DNA of 64,000 nucleotides, from assembly GCA_038225555.1 (NCBI GenBank), contig JBBRRB010000021.1, positions 1 through 64,000 on the forward strand. The letters are read 5' to 3'. A program made the position numbers and the translations under genes. Under the pieces are notes generated by a model. The model was given only the letters and a program-made list of their open reading frames with translations, ran no database searches and was not told the origin of the DNA. This DNA is from JANXQZ01 sp038225555 (GTDB lineage: Bacteria > Acidobacteriota > Terriglobia > Bryobacterales > Bryobacteraceae). How positions within the stretch are numbered: position 1 is the stretch's first letter; every line of letters starts with the position of its first letter. Of this stretch, positions 1-7,612 are shown in pieces.

Positions 1-183
1 CCCGGACAGGTCGACAAACAGATTCGACATATCCGTCTTGCGGATCAGCAACCCAAGCGGCGGCATGAGGATGTCGGAGACAAACGACGTCACGATCTTC
101 CCAAAGGCAGCCCCGATGACGACCGCCACGGCCAGATCCAGGATATTGCCCTTCATGATAAATTCTTTAAACTCTTTGAACAT
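1..183 (-). CDS. mscL: Large-conductance mechanosensitive channel MscL (N-terminal part, runs off window)
   Basis: The reverse strand from ATG 183 encodes 61 residues and continues past the left edge. The protein begins MFKEFKEFIMKGNILDLAVA and continues through VVIGAAFGKIVTSFVSDILMPPLG. This is the hallmark amphipathic N-terminal helix plus first transmembrane segment of MscL, the pentameric inner-membrane pore that opens under hypo-osmotic stress. The C-terminal half (second TM and cytoplasmic helix) lies outside. The gene diverges from the acyl-CoA dehydrogenase, with only 24 bp between start codons if the GTG start of the latter is right, so the two promoters must overlap. Family identity is secure; only the length is unknown. 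Confidence 0.93.
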   Translation of the reverse strand, partial: MFKEFKEFIMKGNILDLAVAVVIGAAFGKIVTSFVSDILMPPLGLLIRKTDMSNLFVDLSG

Positions 184-207
184 GTATGTAACTGTACACT
201 GAAAGAC

Positions 208-1359
208 GTGTCCGCCCCTCTCCCCCTAACTGCTCTGAGCGAAGAAGAAAAGATGTTTCAGTCCATGGTGCGCAAGTTCGCGCGCGAGCGTATCGGACCC
301 CATGTTCGTCAGATGGACGATGACGGCGTTTTCCGCAAAGATCTGCTGCGGGAGATGTTTGAGCTTGGGCTGATGGGCATCGAGATTCCCGAGGAGCATG
401 GCGGCCAAGGGGGCAGCTTTTTTCAGGCCATTCTAGCCATAGAAGCGCTAGCCGCAGTGGACCCATCGGCGGCAGTAATCGCCGACGTGCAAAATACGAT
501 CGCCAATAACATTCTGCTGCGCTGGGGCACTGAAGCGCAGAAGCGCCAGTACCTGTCCCAACTTGCCGGCAACGCGGTGGCGTCGTTCGCTCTATCGGAA
601 GCGGGCTCCGGGTCGGATGCCTTCGCCTTGGCAACTCACGCCGTGCGGGATGGCGACGATTTCCGCATCACAGGACGAAAGCTGTGGATCACAAACGCGG
701 CCGAGGCTGGAATTTTCTTTCTCTTCGCCAACGCCGACCCCCAGGCAGGCCATCGCGGGATCACCTGTTTCATCGTCGAGAGAGATTCTCCAGGGTTCCA
801 GGTGGGAAAGAAGGAAGACAAACTCGGGATTCGCGCTTCCTCTACCTGCGAGCTAATTCTGGACGATTGCAAGATTCCTGCCGGCAATGTATTGGGCGAA
901 CTTGGCAAGGGCTATCGCATCGCCATTGAGACCCTGAACGAGGGACGGATCGCCATCGGCGCTCAAATGGTTGGTCTGGCCCAAGGCGCGCTCGACCACG
1001 CTATCGGTTATGCCAAGCAGCGGCGGCAGTTCGGAAAACGGATCGCGGACTTTCAAGGCGTCCAGTTTGACCTAGCCGAGATGGCAACCGAGGTGGAAGC
1101 CGCGCGCCTGCTGGTTTATAACGGGGCGCGCATGCGGGATTGCGGGATGCCGTTCGTCACCGAAGCGGCAATGGCAAAATACTTCGCCTCGCAAATCGCC
1201 GAGACCGTAGCCTCCAGAGCCGTCGAGATCTTCGGCGGGGTTGGATTCACCAAGGACTATCCGGTCGAGAAACTGTACCGGGATGCCAAAATCGGTCGGA
1301 TCTACGAAGGCACCAGCAACATGCAGAAGCTCACGATTGCGAAGCAGATCCTGGCGTAA
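208..1359 (+). CDS. Acyl-CoA dehydrogenase (short/medium-chain, FAD-dependent)
   Basis: The 383-residue product has the normal length of the family, which oxidises acyl-CoA to trans-2-enoyl-CoA and passes electrons to ETF. The N-terminal helical domain starts with a LSEEEKMF box. The FAD/substrate motif ALSEAGSGSDAFAL lies near residue 130, and the C-terminal domain carries EIFGGVGFTKDYPVEKLYRD followed by IYEGTSNMQ, whose Glu is the usual catalytic base. The start is a GTG at 208, chosen because it restores the usual ten residues before the first conserved box; ATG 253 is the alternative. A weak hairpin (1361-1366 with 1377-1382) follows the stop. Substrate chain length cannot be told from sequence. 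Confidence 0.9.
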   Translation: MSAPLPLTALSEEEKMFQSMVRKFARERIGPHVRQMDDDGVFRKDLLREMFELGLMGIEIPEEHGGQGGSFFQAILAIEALAAVDPSAAVIADVQNTIANNILLRWGTEAQKRQYLSQLAGNAVASFALSEAGSGSDAFALATHAVRDGDDFRITGRKLWITNAAEAGIFFLFANADPQAGHRGITCFIVERDSPGFQVGKKEDKLGIRASSTCELILDDCKIPAGNVLGELGKGYRIAIETLNEGRIAIGAQMVGLAQGALDHAIGYAKQRRQFGKRIADFQGVQFDLAEMATEVEAARLLVYNGARMRDCGMPFVTEAAMAKYFASQIAETVASRAVEIFGGVGFTKDYPVEKLYRDAKIGRIYEGTSNMQKLTIAKQILA

Positions 1360-1401
1360 CCGACGAGGAAGAGCTATCGTCGTAAAAGAGAAGGAGTTTT
1401 C

Positions 1402-2169
1402 ATGCGCGTAATTCTCACGGCTGTGCTGCTAGCTTCGGCGGCGGTTGCGGCGGTAGGCCCCGATCCCACGCCGGCCCAGGTTGACGAGATCGTCACCAAG
1501 TTCGCCGCCAAGGAAGCCGAGTTCGCCCTCGCCCGCGGCAATTACACCTATCGCCAGACGGCCAAAATTCAAGAGCTGGACGAAAGCGGCAGCCCGCATG
1601 GAAAGTACGAGATTGTCTCCGATATCGTGTTTACGCCCGCAGGCAAACGTACGGAGCGGGTGGTTCGAGCTCCCGTCTCGACGCTGCAGAACATTCTTCT
1701 GACCCCGGAAGATCAACAGGATTTGCAAGACGTACAGCCCTTCGTGCTGACGACCAAAGAGATTCCCGCCTACAATATTCGCTTTCTCGGGCGCGAGAAA
1801 CTGGACGAGATCCCTTGTTATTCTTTCTCGGTAAAGCCGAAGAAGATGGAGTCCGGCAAACGATACTTTGAGGGAGTTGTCTGGGTCGACGACAAAGACA
1901 TGCAGATCGTCAAATCCTATGGTCGCGGCGTGGGAGTGATTAAGAAGAACTCCGATAACCAGTTCCCGAAATTCGAGACTTATCGCGAGCAGATTGACGG
2001 GAAATACTGGTTTCCAACTTACACCATCGCCAACGATACGCTGAACTTCAAGGCGGGTCCCCAGCGCATCCGAATGACGGTGAAGTACGAAGATTACAAG
2101 CAGTTTAAGAGCGATTCCAATATCAAGTACAACGTGGACGAGCCTCCCAAGGAACCCAAGAAACCTTAG
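1402..2169 (+). CDS. Secreted LolA/LppX-fold-like protein (outer-membrane lipoprotein-sorting type)
   Basis: The 255-residue protein has a clear signal peptide (MRVILTAVLLASAAVAAVG) and a beta-rich body. Tyr/Lys-rich strands such as YRQTAKIQEL, RYFEGVVWVDDKDMQIVKSYG and FPTYTIANDTLNF resemble the outer-membrane lipoprotein-sorting (LolA-like) fold common in acidobacterial periplasmic proteins. A strong ribosome binding site (AGAAGGAG, six bases before ATG 1402) supports the start. The C-terminus is a Pro/Lys tail. There is no lipobox and no visible catalytic motif. A second protein of this general type occurs at 38094. Function is inferred only from the fold-like pattern; it may bind lipids or lipoproteins in the periplasm. 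Confidence 0.72.
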   Translation: MRVILTAVLLASAAVAAVGPDPTPAQVDEIVTKFAAKEAEFALARGNYTYRQTAKIQELDESGSPHGKYEIVSDIVFTPAGKRTERVVRAPVSTLQNILLTPEDQQDLQDVQPFVLTTKEIPAYNIRFLGREKLDEIPCYSFSVKPKKMESGKRYFEGVVWVDDKDMQIVKSYGRGVGVIKKNSDNQFPKFETYREQIDGKYWFPTYTIANDTLNFKAGPQRIRMTVKYEDYKQFKSDSNIKYNVDEPPKEPKKP

Positions 2170-2248
2170 GCTGCTGCTAATCGCCGTCCGATGTTCAGTT
2201 TCAGCATTTCGGCTGCCCCCGAGTGCGGCGGCCCAACTTGGTGTGCTT

Positions 2249-2266
2249 CAATAGACTAGTCTATTG
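2249..2266. promoter_or_regulatory. Perfect 18-bp palindrome, candidate operator
   Basis: CAATAGACTAGTCTATTG equals its own reverse complement over all 18 bases, with an ACTAGT core. It sits 12 bp before the ATG of the radical SAM gene and overlaps an alternative TTG start (2264). The position suits a dimeric repressor site; no T-run follows, so it is unlikely to be a terminator. Regulation is inference. Confidence 0.5.
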
Positions 2267-2278
2267 CCAACCAGGGGT

Positions 2279-3307
2279 ATGCTAACGCGCGAGTTTAAGT
2301 TTCGTCGGGATTTGCGTGCGCTCAATCGGCGCGCTCGAGAGTGGAGGATGATTGCGCGCGGGGTGCTGTCGAGAGATCATCCCGTGATGGCGCACATCAT
2401 TCCGATCCGGCGCTGCAACCTTTCTTGCACCTATTGCAACGAGTACGACGATTTCTCGAAGCCCGTCCCGCAGGCCACGATGGTCGAGAGGCTGGATCAA
2501 CTCGCCGATCTCGGCACCACCATTATCACCTTCAGCGGCGGGGAGCCTTTGCTTCATCCGGACTTGGACAGTCTGATCGCGCATACCCGCAAACGTGGCG
2601 TGATGGCCGCGCTGATTACGAACGGATATCTGCTCACGCCTCAAAGAATTAAGCAGTTAAACGACGCCGGACTCGATCATATGCAGATCAGCATCGACAA
2701 CGTGATGCCGGACGACGTTTCGAAAAAAAGCCTGAAGGTGCTGGACAGAAAGCTGCAGATGCTGGCCGAGCATGCGCTCTTCCACGTCAACATCAACTCG
2801 GTTCTGGGGGGCGGGATTCATAATCCGCAGGATGCGCTGGTGGTCGGAAAGCGGGCTATCGAGCTTGGCTTTACATCCACCATAGGGATCATTCACGATG
2901 GCGACGGCCAACTGCGTCCGATCGGCGATCGGGAGCGGGAAGTCTTCCTGGAGATGAAGGGCCTGGAGAAGAAGAACTTTTCCCAGCTCAATTATTTCCA
3001 GGATAATATCGCGCACGGCCGACCCAGCGATTGGCGCTGCCGGGCCGGTGCTCGCTACTTGTACGTTTGCGAAGAGGGGCTAGTCCATTACTGCTCGCAG
3101 CAGCGCGGTTTCCCGGCTAAGCCGCTGGCCCAATACACGGTTGCGGATATCAGGCGGGAATACCTGACCAAGAAAGGGTGCGCTCCCCTGTGCACAATTT
3201 CCTGCGTGCACCAGATCTCGTACATGGATTTCTGGCGGGATCCCCAAACGATCAACAGCACGGTGCCCGCCGAATCGGCTCAGGCCGGGCTGGTTCAGAT
3301 CAAGTAA
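2279..3307 (+). CDS. Radical SAM protein with C-terminal SPASM/twitch-like cysteines
   Basis: The 342-residue product carries the radical SAM cluster motif RRCNLSCTYCNEY (Cys46, Cys50, Cys53; CX3CX2C), which binds the [4Fe-4S] cluster that cleaves S-adenosylmethionine, followed by the FSGGEPLLHPDL glycine motif. The C-terminal third has extra cysteines (CRAGARYLYVC, HYCSQQRG, KKGCAPLCTISCVHQ), consistent with auxiliary Fe-S ligands of the SPASM/twitch class found in peptide- and sugar-modifying enzymes. ATG 2279 is preferred over an in-frame TTG at 2264 that lies in the palindrome; neither has a good ribosome binding site. No precursor peptide or partner enzyme was recognised next to it, so the substrate is unknown. 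Confidence 0.85.
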   Translation: MLTREFKFRRDLRALNRRAREWRMIARGVLSRDHPVMAHIIPIRRCNLSCTYCNEYDDFSKPVPQATMVERLDQLADLGTTIITFSGGEPLLHPDLDSLIAHTRKRGVMAALITNGYLLTPQRIKQLNDAGLDHMQISIDNVMPDDVSKKSLKVLDRKLQMLAEHALFHVNINSVLGGGIHNPQDALVVGKRAIELGFTSTIGIIHDGDGQLRPIGDREREVFLEMKGLEKKNFSQLNYFQDNIAHGRPSDWRCRAGARYLYVCEEGLVHYCSQQRGFPAKPLAQYTVADIRREYLTKKGCAPLCTISCVHQISYMDFWRDPQTINSTVPAESAQAGLVQIK

Positions 3308-3313
3308 GACGCG

Positions 3314-3664
3314 CTATTTCCCTTGAAGATCGGAGCAAATCCGTTCGAACTTTTTCTTCTGCTCCGGGTCTAACATCGACATGATGTTCTCCTTGCCCGT
3401 GGCTTGCGTGTCTTCCATCTGAGCTTGCAGTTCGCGGTAATACTTAACGAAATCGTCCAGCATGGTTTTCATCTTTACCGCTTGGGTGGGAGTAAGATTC
3501 AATTCCGTTTTCAACTTTTCATAGGTTAGGGGGTAGGGCGCAGGGTGCCTATGGTGAAACGTTTGCATCAACAACGCACCTGCCAGGGCACCCGCCAGGA
3601 AAACGAGGAATAGAGTCGAGAGGACACGCGGGTTCTGCCACGGGTGGCGGTCGGCTGCGAACAT
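3314..3664 (-). CDS. Membrane-anchored Spy/CpxP-like periplasmic sensor (LTXXQ type)
   Basis: The 116-residue protein has one N-terminal transmembrane segment (VLSTLFLVFLAGALAGALLM, about residues 14-33) followed by a helical periplasmic domain. That domain contains LNLTPTQAVKMKTMLDDF, matching the LTxxQ signature of Spy/CpxP/ZraP-type envelope-stress or metal-sensing chaperones, and ends in a second helix (MLDPEQKKKFERI). It lies 6 bp downstream of the anti-sigma gene, so it is the last gene of a sigma/anti-sigma/sensor operon. Its likely role is to feed envelope or metal stress into that pair, as CpxP does for Cpx; this is inference. Confidence 0.7.
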   Translation of the reverse strand: MFAADRHPWQNPRVLSTLFLVFLAGALAGALLMQTFHHRHPAPYPLTYEKLKTELNLTPTQAVKMKTMLDDFVKYYRELQAQMEDTQATGKENIMSMLDPEQKKKFERICSDLQGK

Positions 3665-3670
3665 GCGCGG

Positions 3671-4141
3671 TCAGTCCCGGCGGAATGCGGCCAGAGTCAC
3701 CAGGACGGCGTCACGCTGCTTAGGCTGGATCGATCCATCTTCGAAATCGGAGGTTCTGTCCTGGGACATCACCACTCCGTTGGGGGCAGCCACATGCTCG
3801 CTGGGCTCGGTGGAAACGATATACGTCCCCATCAGCAAAACAAGAGCCCCGCATGCAAATGCCAGCCGTTTGCCGAAGCCGGGCTCCAGGAACGTCAACC
3901 AGAAGGAATCCGGAGTTCGCTCCTCGATCTGCGACATCACCTTAGAATAAAACCGGCTGGAAGGCTCTAGATTGTCGGGTGCCCGCAGCGATTGCAGCAA
4001 GCTGGTTTGAAAACTCAAGGTCTTGAGCGCTTGGGAGCACTCAGGGCAGGCGGCTAGATGAGCGTGAAACTCGCGCGAAATATTTAGGTCGTTGGGATCG
4101 CTCAAATACTCTTCAAGCTGATCCTGAATTGGCTGATGCAT
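3671..4141 (-). CDS. Anti-sigma factor with zinc-finger (zf-HC2-like) N-terminus
   Basis: The 156-residue protein starts with a helical segment containing REFHAHLAACPECSQALKTL, the HX3CX2C zinc-binding motif of anti-sigma domains that clamp ECF sigma factors. A single hydrophobic helix follows (KRLAFACGALVLLMGTYIV, about residues 90-108), anchoring it in the inner membrane with a short periplasmic tail. It lies 81 bp downstream of the ECF sigma gene on the same strand, the usual pairing. The gene downstream encodes a Spy-like sensor. Confidence 0.8.
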   Translation of the reverse strand: MHQPIQDQLEEYLSDPNDLNISREFHAHLAACPECSQALKTLSFQTSLLQSLRAPDNLEPSSRFYSKVMSQIEERTPDSFWLTFLEPGFGKRLAFACGALVLLMGTYIVSTEPSEHVAAPNGVVMSQDRTSDFEDGSIQPKQRDAVLVTLAAFRRD

Positions 4142-4222
4142 AACTCTTCCCTCAAAAGTAAACCTTAACTGCTTGCGGATCGAATCGTCCGCTTAACATT
4201 GCTATCCTGCAAGGACACTATA

Positions 4223-4984
4223 TCAGGCCACAACCTGGGTAGTCCCCCGATTTAACCTCTGCGCCGCTTTGACAAGCTTCTGGCGCGCTCGGAACAACTT
4301 TACTTTAATCGTATTCTCGTTCATTCCCGTCATGTTGGAGAGCTCTTCCACCGAGTGGCCTTCCACTTCTTTCAGCAGCAGAAGCGTTCGGTCGTCCTCG
4401 GACAGCTTGTCGAGCAGCTTCACAACTAGATCGCGCTGAGCGAGGCGCGTATCCACAGGCGGACCCTGTACCGTGGCGGTCTCGCTGTTCTCCATTCGCA
4501 GAGAGTCTTCCTCGGAGAAATCGCTCTCGTAAACCAGTTTGCGGACGCGCTTCTTGCGCAAGTAGTCGTAGCACTCGTTCACGGTGATCTTGTAAATCCA
4601 GGTCAGGAGCGAGCTGCGGAAGTCAAAATTCTTGATCGAGAAATAAATCTTTGCGAAGACCTGCTGCGCGATGTCCTCGGCGTCGTTATGATTGCGCAGG
4701 ATGCCAAAAATGATGGAGAAGACCTTGGCCTGATAGCGCTCCACGATCTCGCGAAAAGCGATCTCGTCGCGCGCCTGCACCCGGCGAACCAGGGCGGCTT
4801 CATCGCTATTCCGGTGATCCACTCTGGTTCTTGCCCGAGTTGGCTCGCTGGAAGCTGGAAAAGGGAGAACTACGCTCAAGCCGTTCATACACTGCGACAG
4901 ACGCATGCCGCCCGTAGCGGGTTCCAGCGGGATCAGCTTGGCCCTGTTCGCAGGATTGTCGCATCCTATGTGGGAGTGTAGCAT
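4223..4984 (-). CDS. ECF RNA polymerase sigma factor (RpoE-like)
   Basis: The protein has sigma region 2 (ALVRRVQARDEIAFREIVER, then NHNDAEDIAQQVFAKIY with the DAED -10 recognition helix, and LLTWIYKITVNECYDYLRKK). It also has region 4 (LLDKLSEDDRTLLLLKEVEG and NMTGMNENTIKVKLFRARQKL, a helix-turn-helix for the -35 element). The open frame gives 253 residues, longer than the roughly 190-residue family norm; ATG 4906 or ATG 4888 would trim an unconserved N-terminal tail and are realistic starts. No strong ribosome binding site separates the three. It heads an operon with the anti-sigma and Spy-like genes and probably controls envelope-stress genes. Confidence 0.88.
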   Translation of the reverse strand: MLHSHIGCDNPANRAKLIPLEPATGGMRLSQCMNGLSVVLPFPASSEPTRARTRVDHRNSDEAALVRRVQARDEIAFREIVERYQAKVFSIIFGILRNHNDAEDIAQQVFAKIYFSIKNFDFRSSLLTWIYKITVNECYDYLRKKRVRKLVYESDFSEEDSLRMENSETATVQGPPVDTRLAQRDLVVKLLDKLSEDDRTLLLLKEVEGHSVEELSNMTGMNENTIKVKLFRARQKLVKAAQRLNRGTTQVVA

Positions 4985-5016
4985 CGAACAATTGAGAAGG
5001 GTGCCGAGAGGCGCAC

Positions 5017-5045
5017 TTGCTTCGACCCTGCAATCAGGCGATAAT
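5017..5045 (+). promoter_or_regulatory. Candidate sigma-70 promoter of the A-type Fe-S carrier gene
   Basis: TTGCTT (5017-5022) and GATAAT (5040-5045) are separated by 17 bp and lie 31 bp upstream of ATG 5077. The -10 is one mismatch from consensus; the -35 is poor. Placement in the divergent gap fits, but the call is tentative. Confidence 0.33.
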
Positions 5046-5076
5046 TGAATTTAGTTTAGAGATAGGAGACACCAGC

Positions 5077-5400
5077 ATGGTTCAATTGACCGAAACGGCC
5101 ATTGGCAAAGTAAGAGAGATCCTGGATTCGCAGGAACCCAAGCCTTCCGGGCTTCGCATCGCAGTGGTGGGCGGAGGCTGCTCCGGCTTCAGCTACTCCA
5201 TGGCCTTCGAAAACGGCTCCAACATGCTCGACAAGACTTACACCTTTAGCGGGCTGAAAGTTTTCATCGATCAAGCCAGCCTGCTGTATTTGGACGGCGT
5301 GGAAGTGGATTACGTCGAAACTTTGGAAGGCTCGGGCTTTAAATTCAACAATCCCAACGTGAAGAATACCTGCGGCTGCGGCAGTTCTTTCAGCGTTTAA
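5077..5400 (+). CDS. erpA: A-type iron-sulfur carrier protein (IscA/ErpA/SufA family)
   Basis: The 107-residue protein has the canonical three cysteines of A-type Fe-S carriers: Cys35 in VVGGGCSGFSY, and Cys99 and Cys101 in NTCGCGSSF. They hold a [2Fe-2S]/[4Fe-4S] cluster for transfer to apo-enzymes. Family length is 105-125. The open frame extends upstream to 5017, but ATG 5077 is preceded by AGGAG eight bases away and gives the family N-terminus (VQLTETAIGKVREIL). No isc or suf genes are adjacent, so it is a stand-alone carrier. A strong terminator follows. The exact subfamily symbol is a judgement. Confidence 0.9.
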   Translation: MVQLTETAIGKVREILDSQEPKPSGLRIAVVGGGCSGFSYSMAFENGSNMLDKTYTFSGLKVFIDQASLLYLDGVEVDYVETLEGSGFKFNNPNVKNTCGCGSSFSV

Positions 5401-5419
5401 GGGTACCCAGTCTTGAGTG

Positions 5420-5456
5420 AAAGGGCGCTGGGAGGCGAGTCCTCCGGCGCTCTTTT
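5420..5456 (+). terminator. Rho-independent terminator between the Fe-S carrier gene and murQ
   Basis: Outer stem 5420-5428 pairs with 5447-5455 (nine pairs, one G-U). Inner stem GGAGG (5431-5435) pairs with CCTCC (5441-5445) around a five-base loop. The 3' arm merges into TTTTT. This separates the Fe-S carrier gene from murQ, and makes the upstream TTG (5413) an unlikely start for murQ. Confidence 0.8.
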
Positions 5457-5466
5457 TACGTTTAAC

Positions 5467-6366
5467 GTGCTTCAACATCTGCTAACGGAAGAATCGAATC
5501 CGGCTTCGCGCAACATTGACGAACTACCCGCCCTCGGCATTCTGAAAATAATCAATAACGAAGACGCCAAGGTCGCCCAGGCGGTTGAGGCAGAGATCCC
5601 GAACATCGCCCGGGCCGTGGACGCCATTGTGAAGGCGCTGAAAGCAGGCGGACGTCTCTTTTATATTGGTGCGGGCACCAGCGGCCGGCTTGGGGTGCTC
5701 GATGCCGCAGAGTGTTCGCCAACCTTCAACGTGAGTAGCGAGCTGGTCCAGGGGATTATCGCAGGGGGCGAACCGGCGCTGGCCCGGGCGACTGAAGCAA
5801 GCGAGGATAATCCTCAAGGCGGGCGAACGGATTTGCTGCTCAGAGGATTCACGCAGGCCGATGTGCTGGCCGCGATCGCAGCGAGCGGACGCACGCCCTA
5901 TGTCTTGGGCGCGGTGGAGGCTGCGAAGGAATTGGGCGCTCTTACTATCGGGATCAGCTGTACGCCGGATTCGACGCTGTCGCGCGCGGTTGACATCGCC
6001 ATTGAACCGCTGCCTGGTCCTGAAGTGATTGCAGGCTCCACTCGCATGAAGGCGGGCACGGCGACCAAATTGGTTTTGAACATGCTTACGACGGCCGTGA
6101 TGATCCGGTTAGGTCACGTATTTGGCAATCTGATGGTGAACGTCCAGCCGAAAAACGTAAAGCTGGAAAACAGGGCGGTACGGATTATTTCCGAAGCCGT
6201 GCCGGTGGACGGCGATCAAGCGGGCGAACTGCTGCTCGCATCTGGGCGCAACGTCAAGACTGCGATTGTTATGGGCAAGCTTGGTTTGGATCGGGCACAC
6301 GCTGAAAGCGCTTTATCGAAGGCAGGTGATCGGATTTCGGCAGCTTTGAAAGGTTCAAATGGATAA
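5467..6366 (+). CDS. murQ: N-acetylmuramic acid 6-phosphate etherase MurQ
   Basis: The 299-residue SIS-domain enzyme cleaves the D-lactyl ether of MurNAc-6-phosphate to GlcNAc-6-phosphate during peptidoglycan recycling. The diagnostic motif FYIGAGTSGRLGVLDAAECS lies near residues 59-78, and the N-terminal LLTEESNPASRNID box is intact. A second SIS half includes GPEVIAGSTRMKAGTATKLVLN. GTG 5467 is chosen because it places that box at the normal distance and begins just after the terminator; a longer frame from TTG 5413 would run through the hairpin. The last 8 bp overlap murA. Confidence 0.93.
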   Translation: MLQHLLTEESNPASRNIDELPALGILKIINNEDAKVAQAVEAEIPNIARAVDAIVKALKAGGRLFYIGAGTSGRLGVLDAAECSPTFNVSSELVQGIIAGGEPALARATEASEDNPQGGRTDLLLRGFTQADVLAAIAASGRTPYVLGAVEAAKELGALTIGISCTPDSTLSRAVDIAIEPLPGPEVIAGSTRMKAGTATKLVLNMLTTAVMIRLGHVFGNLMVNVQPKNVKLENRAVRIISEAVPVDGDQAGELLLASGRNVKTAIVMGKLGLDRAHAESALSKAGDRISAALKGSNG

Positions 6367-7612
6367 GTTTGTCATTCAAGGCGGCAGACCCCTGGTCGGG
6401 GAGATCTTAATCGGAGGGGCGAAGAATTCCGCGCTACCCGCGCTGGCCGCCTGCCTGCTCACGAAGGACCCGGTCCGACTTTGCCGTATCCCCAGGGTTA
6501 AAGACATTCGGACCATGGAGAAGCTGCTGGCTTACACCGGTGCTTCGGTGGACATCGCAGGCACTCAGGTCAACGTGCATGCGGCGAACTTGGACAAGGC
6601 GGAAGCCCCGTACGATCTGGTGAAGACGATGCGGGCCTCCAGTTTGGTGTTGGGACCGCTGGTGGCGCGCACGGGAAGAGCCCGTGTCTCGATGCCCGGC
6701 GGGTGCGCCATCGGAGCGCGTCCGGTGAACTTGCATGTGTCGGCGCTGGAGAAACTGGGTGCGGAGATTCGGTTGGAGGAAGGCTATATTTCTGCGGAGG
6801 CCCCTTCCGGCTTAAAAGGGGCTCATGTCGTCTTCGACCGCATCACGGTTACCGGAACCGAAGACATCCTGATGGCCGCGACGCTGGCCCAGGGAGAAAC
6901 CCTGATTGAGAATGCCGCTCGAGAGCCGGAAGTGCAGGACCTCGCGGCGCTGCTGATCAAAATGGGGGCGCGCATCGAAGGCGCGGGCACGCCGACCATT
7001 CGGGTGCAGGGCGTGTCGGAACTCCACGGCGCTCAGCACGCCATCATTCCAGATCGCATTGAGGCGGGCACGTTTCTGATTGCCGGAGCAATGACCAACG
7101 GCGAGTTGACTCTCCAGGGTTGTGCGCCGGAACACTTGGATGCCCTGATCGTCAAAATGCGCCAGGCAGGCGCTGAGATCGAGACTGGCCCGCAATCGCT
7201 CAAGGTCACGGCGTCGGGCCGAATGCGCTCCGTCGACATCACGACGGAAGAGTATCCGGGGTTCGCCACCGATCTGCAGGCGCAGTTCATGGCTATGCTT
7301 ACGGAGGCTGGGGGGATCGGGTTTGTCACGGAAACCATCTTCGAAAACCGGTTCATGCATGCGCCGGAGCTTTCCAGAATGGGCGCGAATATTCGCATAG
7401 AGGGACGCCAGGCGGTCGTCGCAGGCGTGTCGCATCTGACTGGCGCTCAGGTAATCGCGTCTGATCTCAGGGCGAGCGCTTCGCTGGTGCTGGCCGCCCT
7501 GGTGGCCAAGGGCGAGACGGTAATCGATCGGGTCTATCACATCGATCGAGGGTATGAGAAGATCGAAGGAAAATTGGCGCAAGCGGGCGCGCGAATTCGG
7601 AGAGTGAGCTGA
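6359..7612 (+). CDS. murA: UDP-N-acetylglucosamine 1-carboxyvinyltransferase MurA
   Basis: The 417-residue product matches the family length of about 418-420. It transfers enolpyruvate from PEP to UDP-GlcNAc in the first committed step of peptidoglycan synthesis, in the cytoplasm. The KNSALPALAACLL box holds Lys22/Asn23. The catalytic loop PGGCAIGARPVNLH keeps Cys116, so a fosfomycin-sensitive Cys enzyme is expected rather than the Cys-to-Asp resistant type. The C-terminal RASASLVLAALVAKGET segment is also typical. The gene overlaps murQ by 8 bp and the rhodanese gene by a single base (TGATG), indicating translational coupling. Confidence 0.96.
   Translation: MDKFVIQGGRPLVGEILIGGAKNSALPALAACLLTKDPVRLCRIPRVKDIRTMEKLLAYTGASVDIAGTQVNVHAANLDKAEAPYDLVKTMRASSLVLGPLVARTGRARVSMPGGCAIGARPVNLHVSALEKLGAEIRLEEGYISAEAPSGLKGAHVVFDRITVTGTEDILMAATLAQGETLIENAAREPEVQDLAALLIKMGARIEGAGTPTIRVQGVSELHGAQHAIIPDRIEAGTFLIAGAMTNGELTLQGCAPEHLDALIVKMRQAGAEIETGPQSLKVTASGRMRSVDITTEEYPGFATDLQAQFMAMLTEAGGIGFVTETIFENRFMHAPELSRMGANIRIEGRQAVVAGVSHLTGAQVIASDLRASASLVLAALVAKGETVIDRVYHIDRGYEKIEGKLAQAGARIRRVS

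Noticed and set aside
1361..1382. 6-bp hairpin after the acyl-CoA dehydrogenase gene as a terminator
   Set aside because: The stem is short with a 10-base loop and no T-run; the next gene has its own strong ribosome binding site and may be read through.
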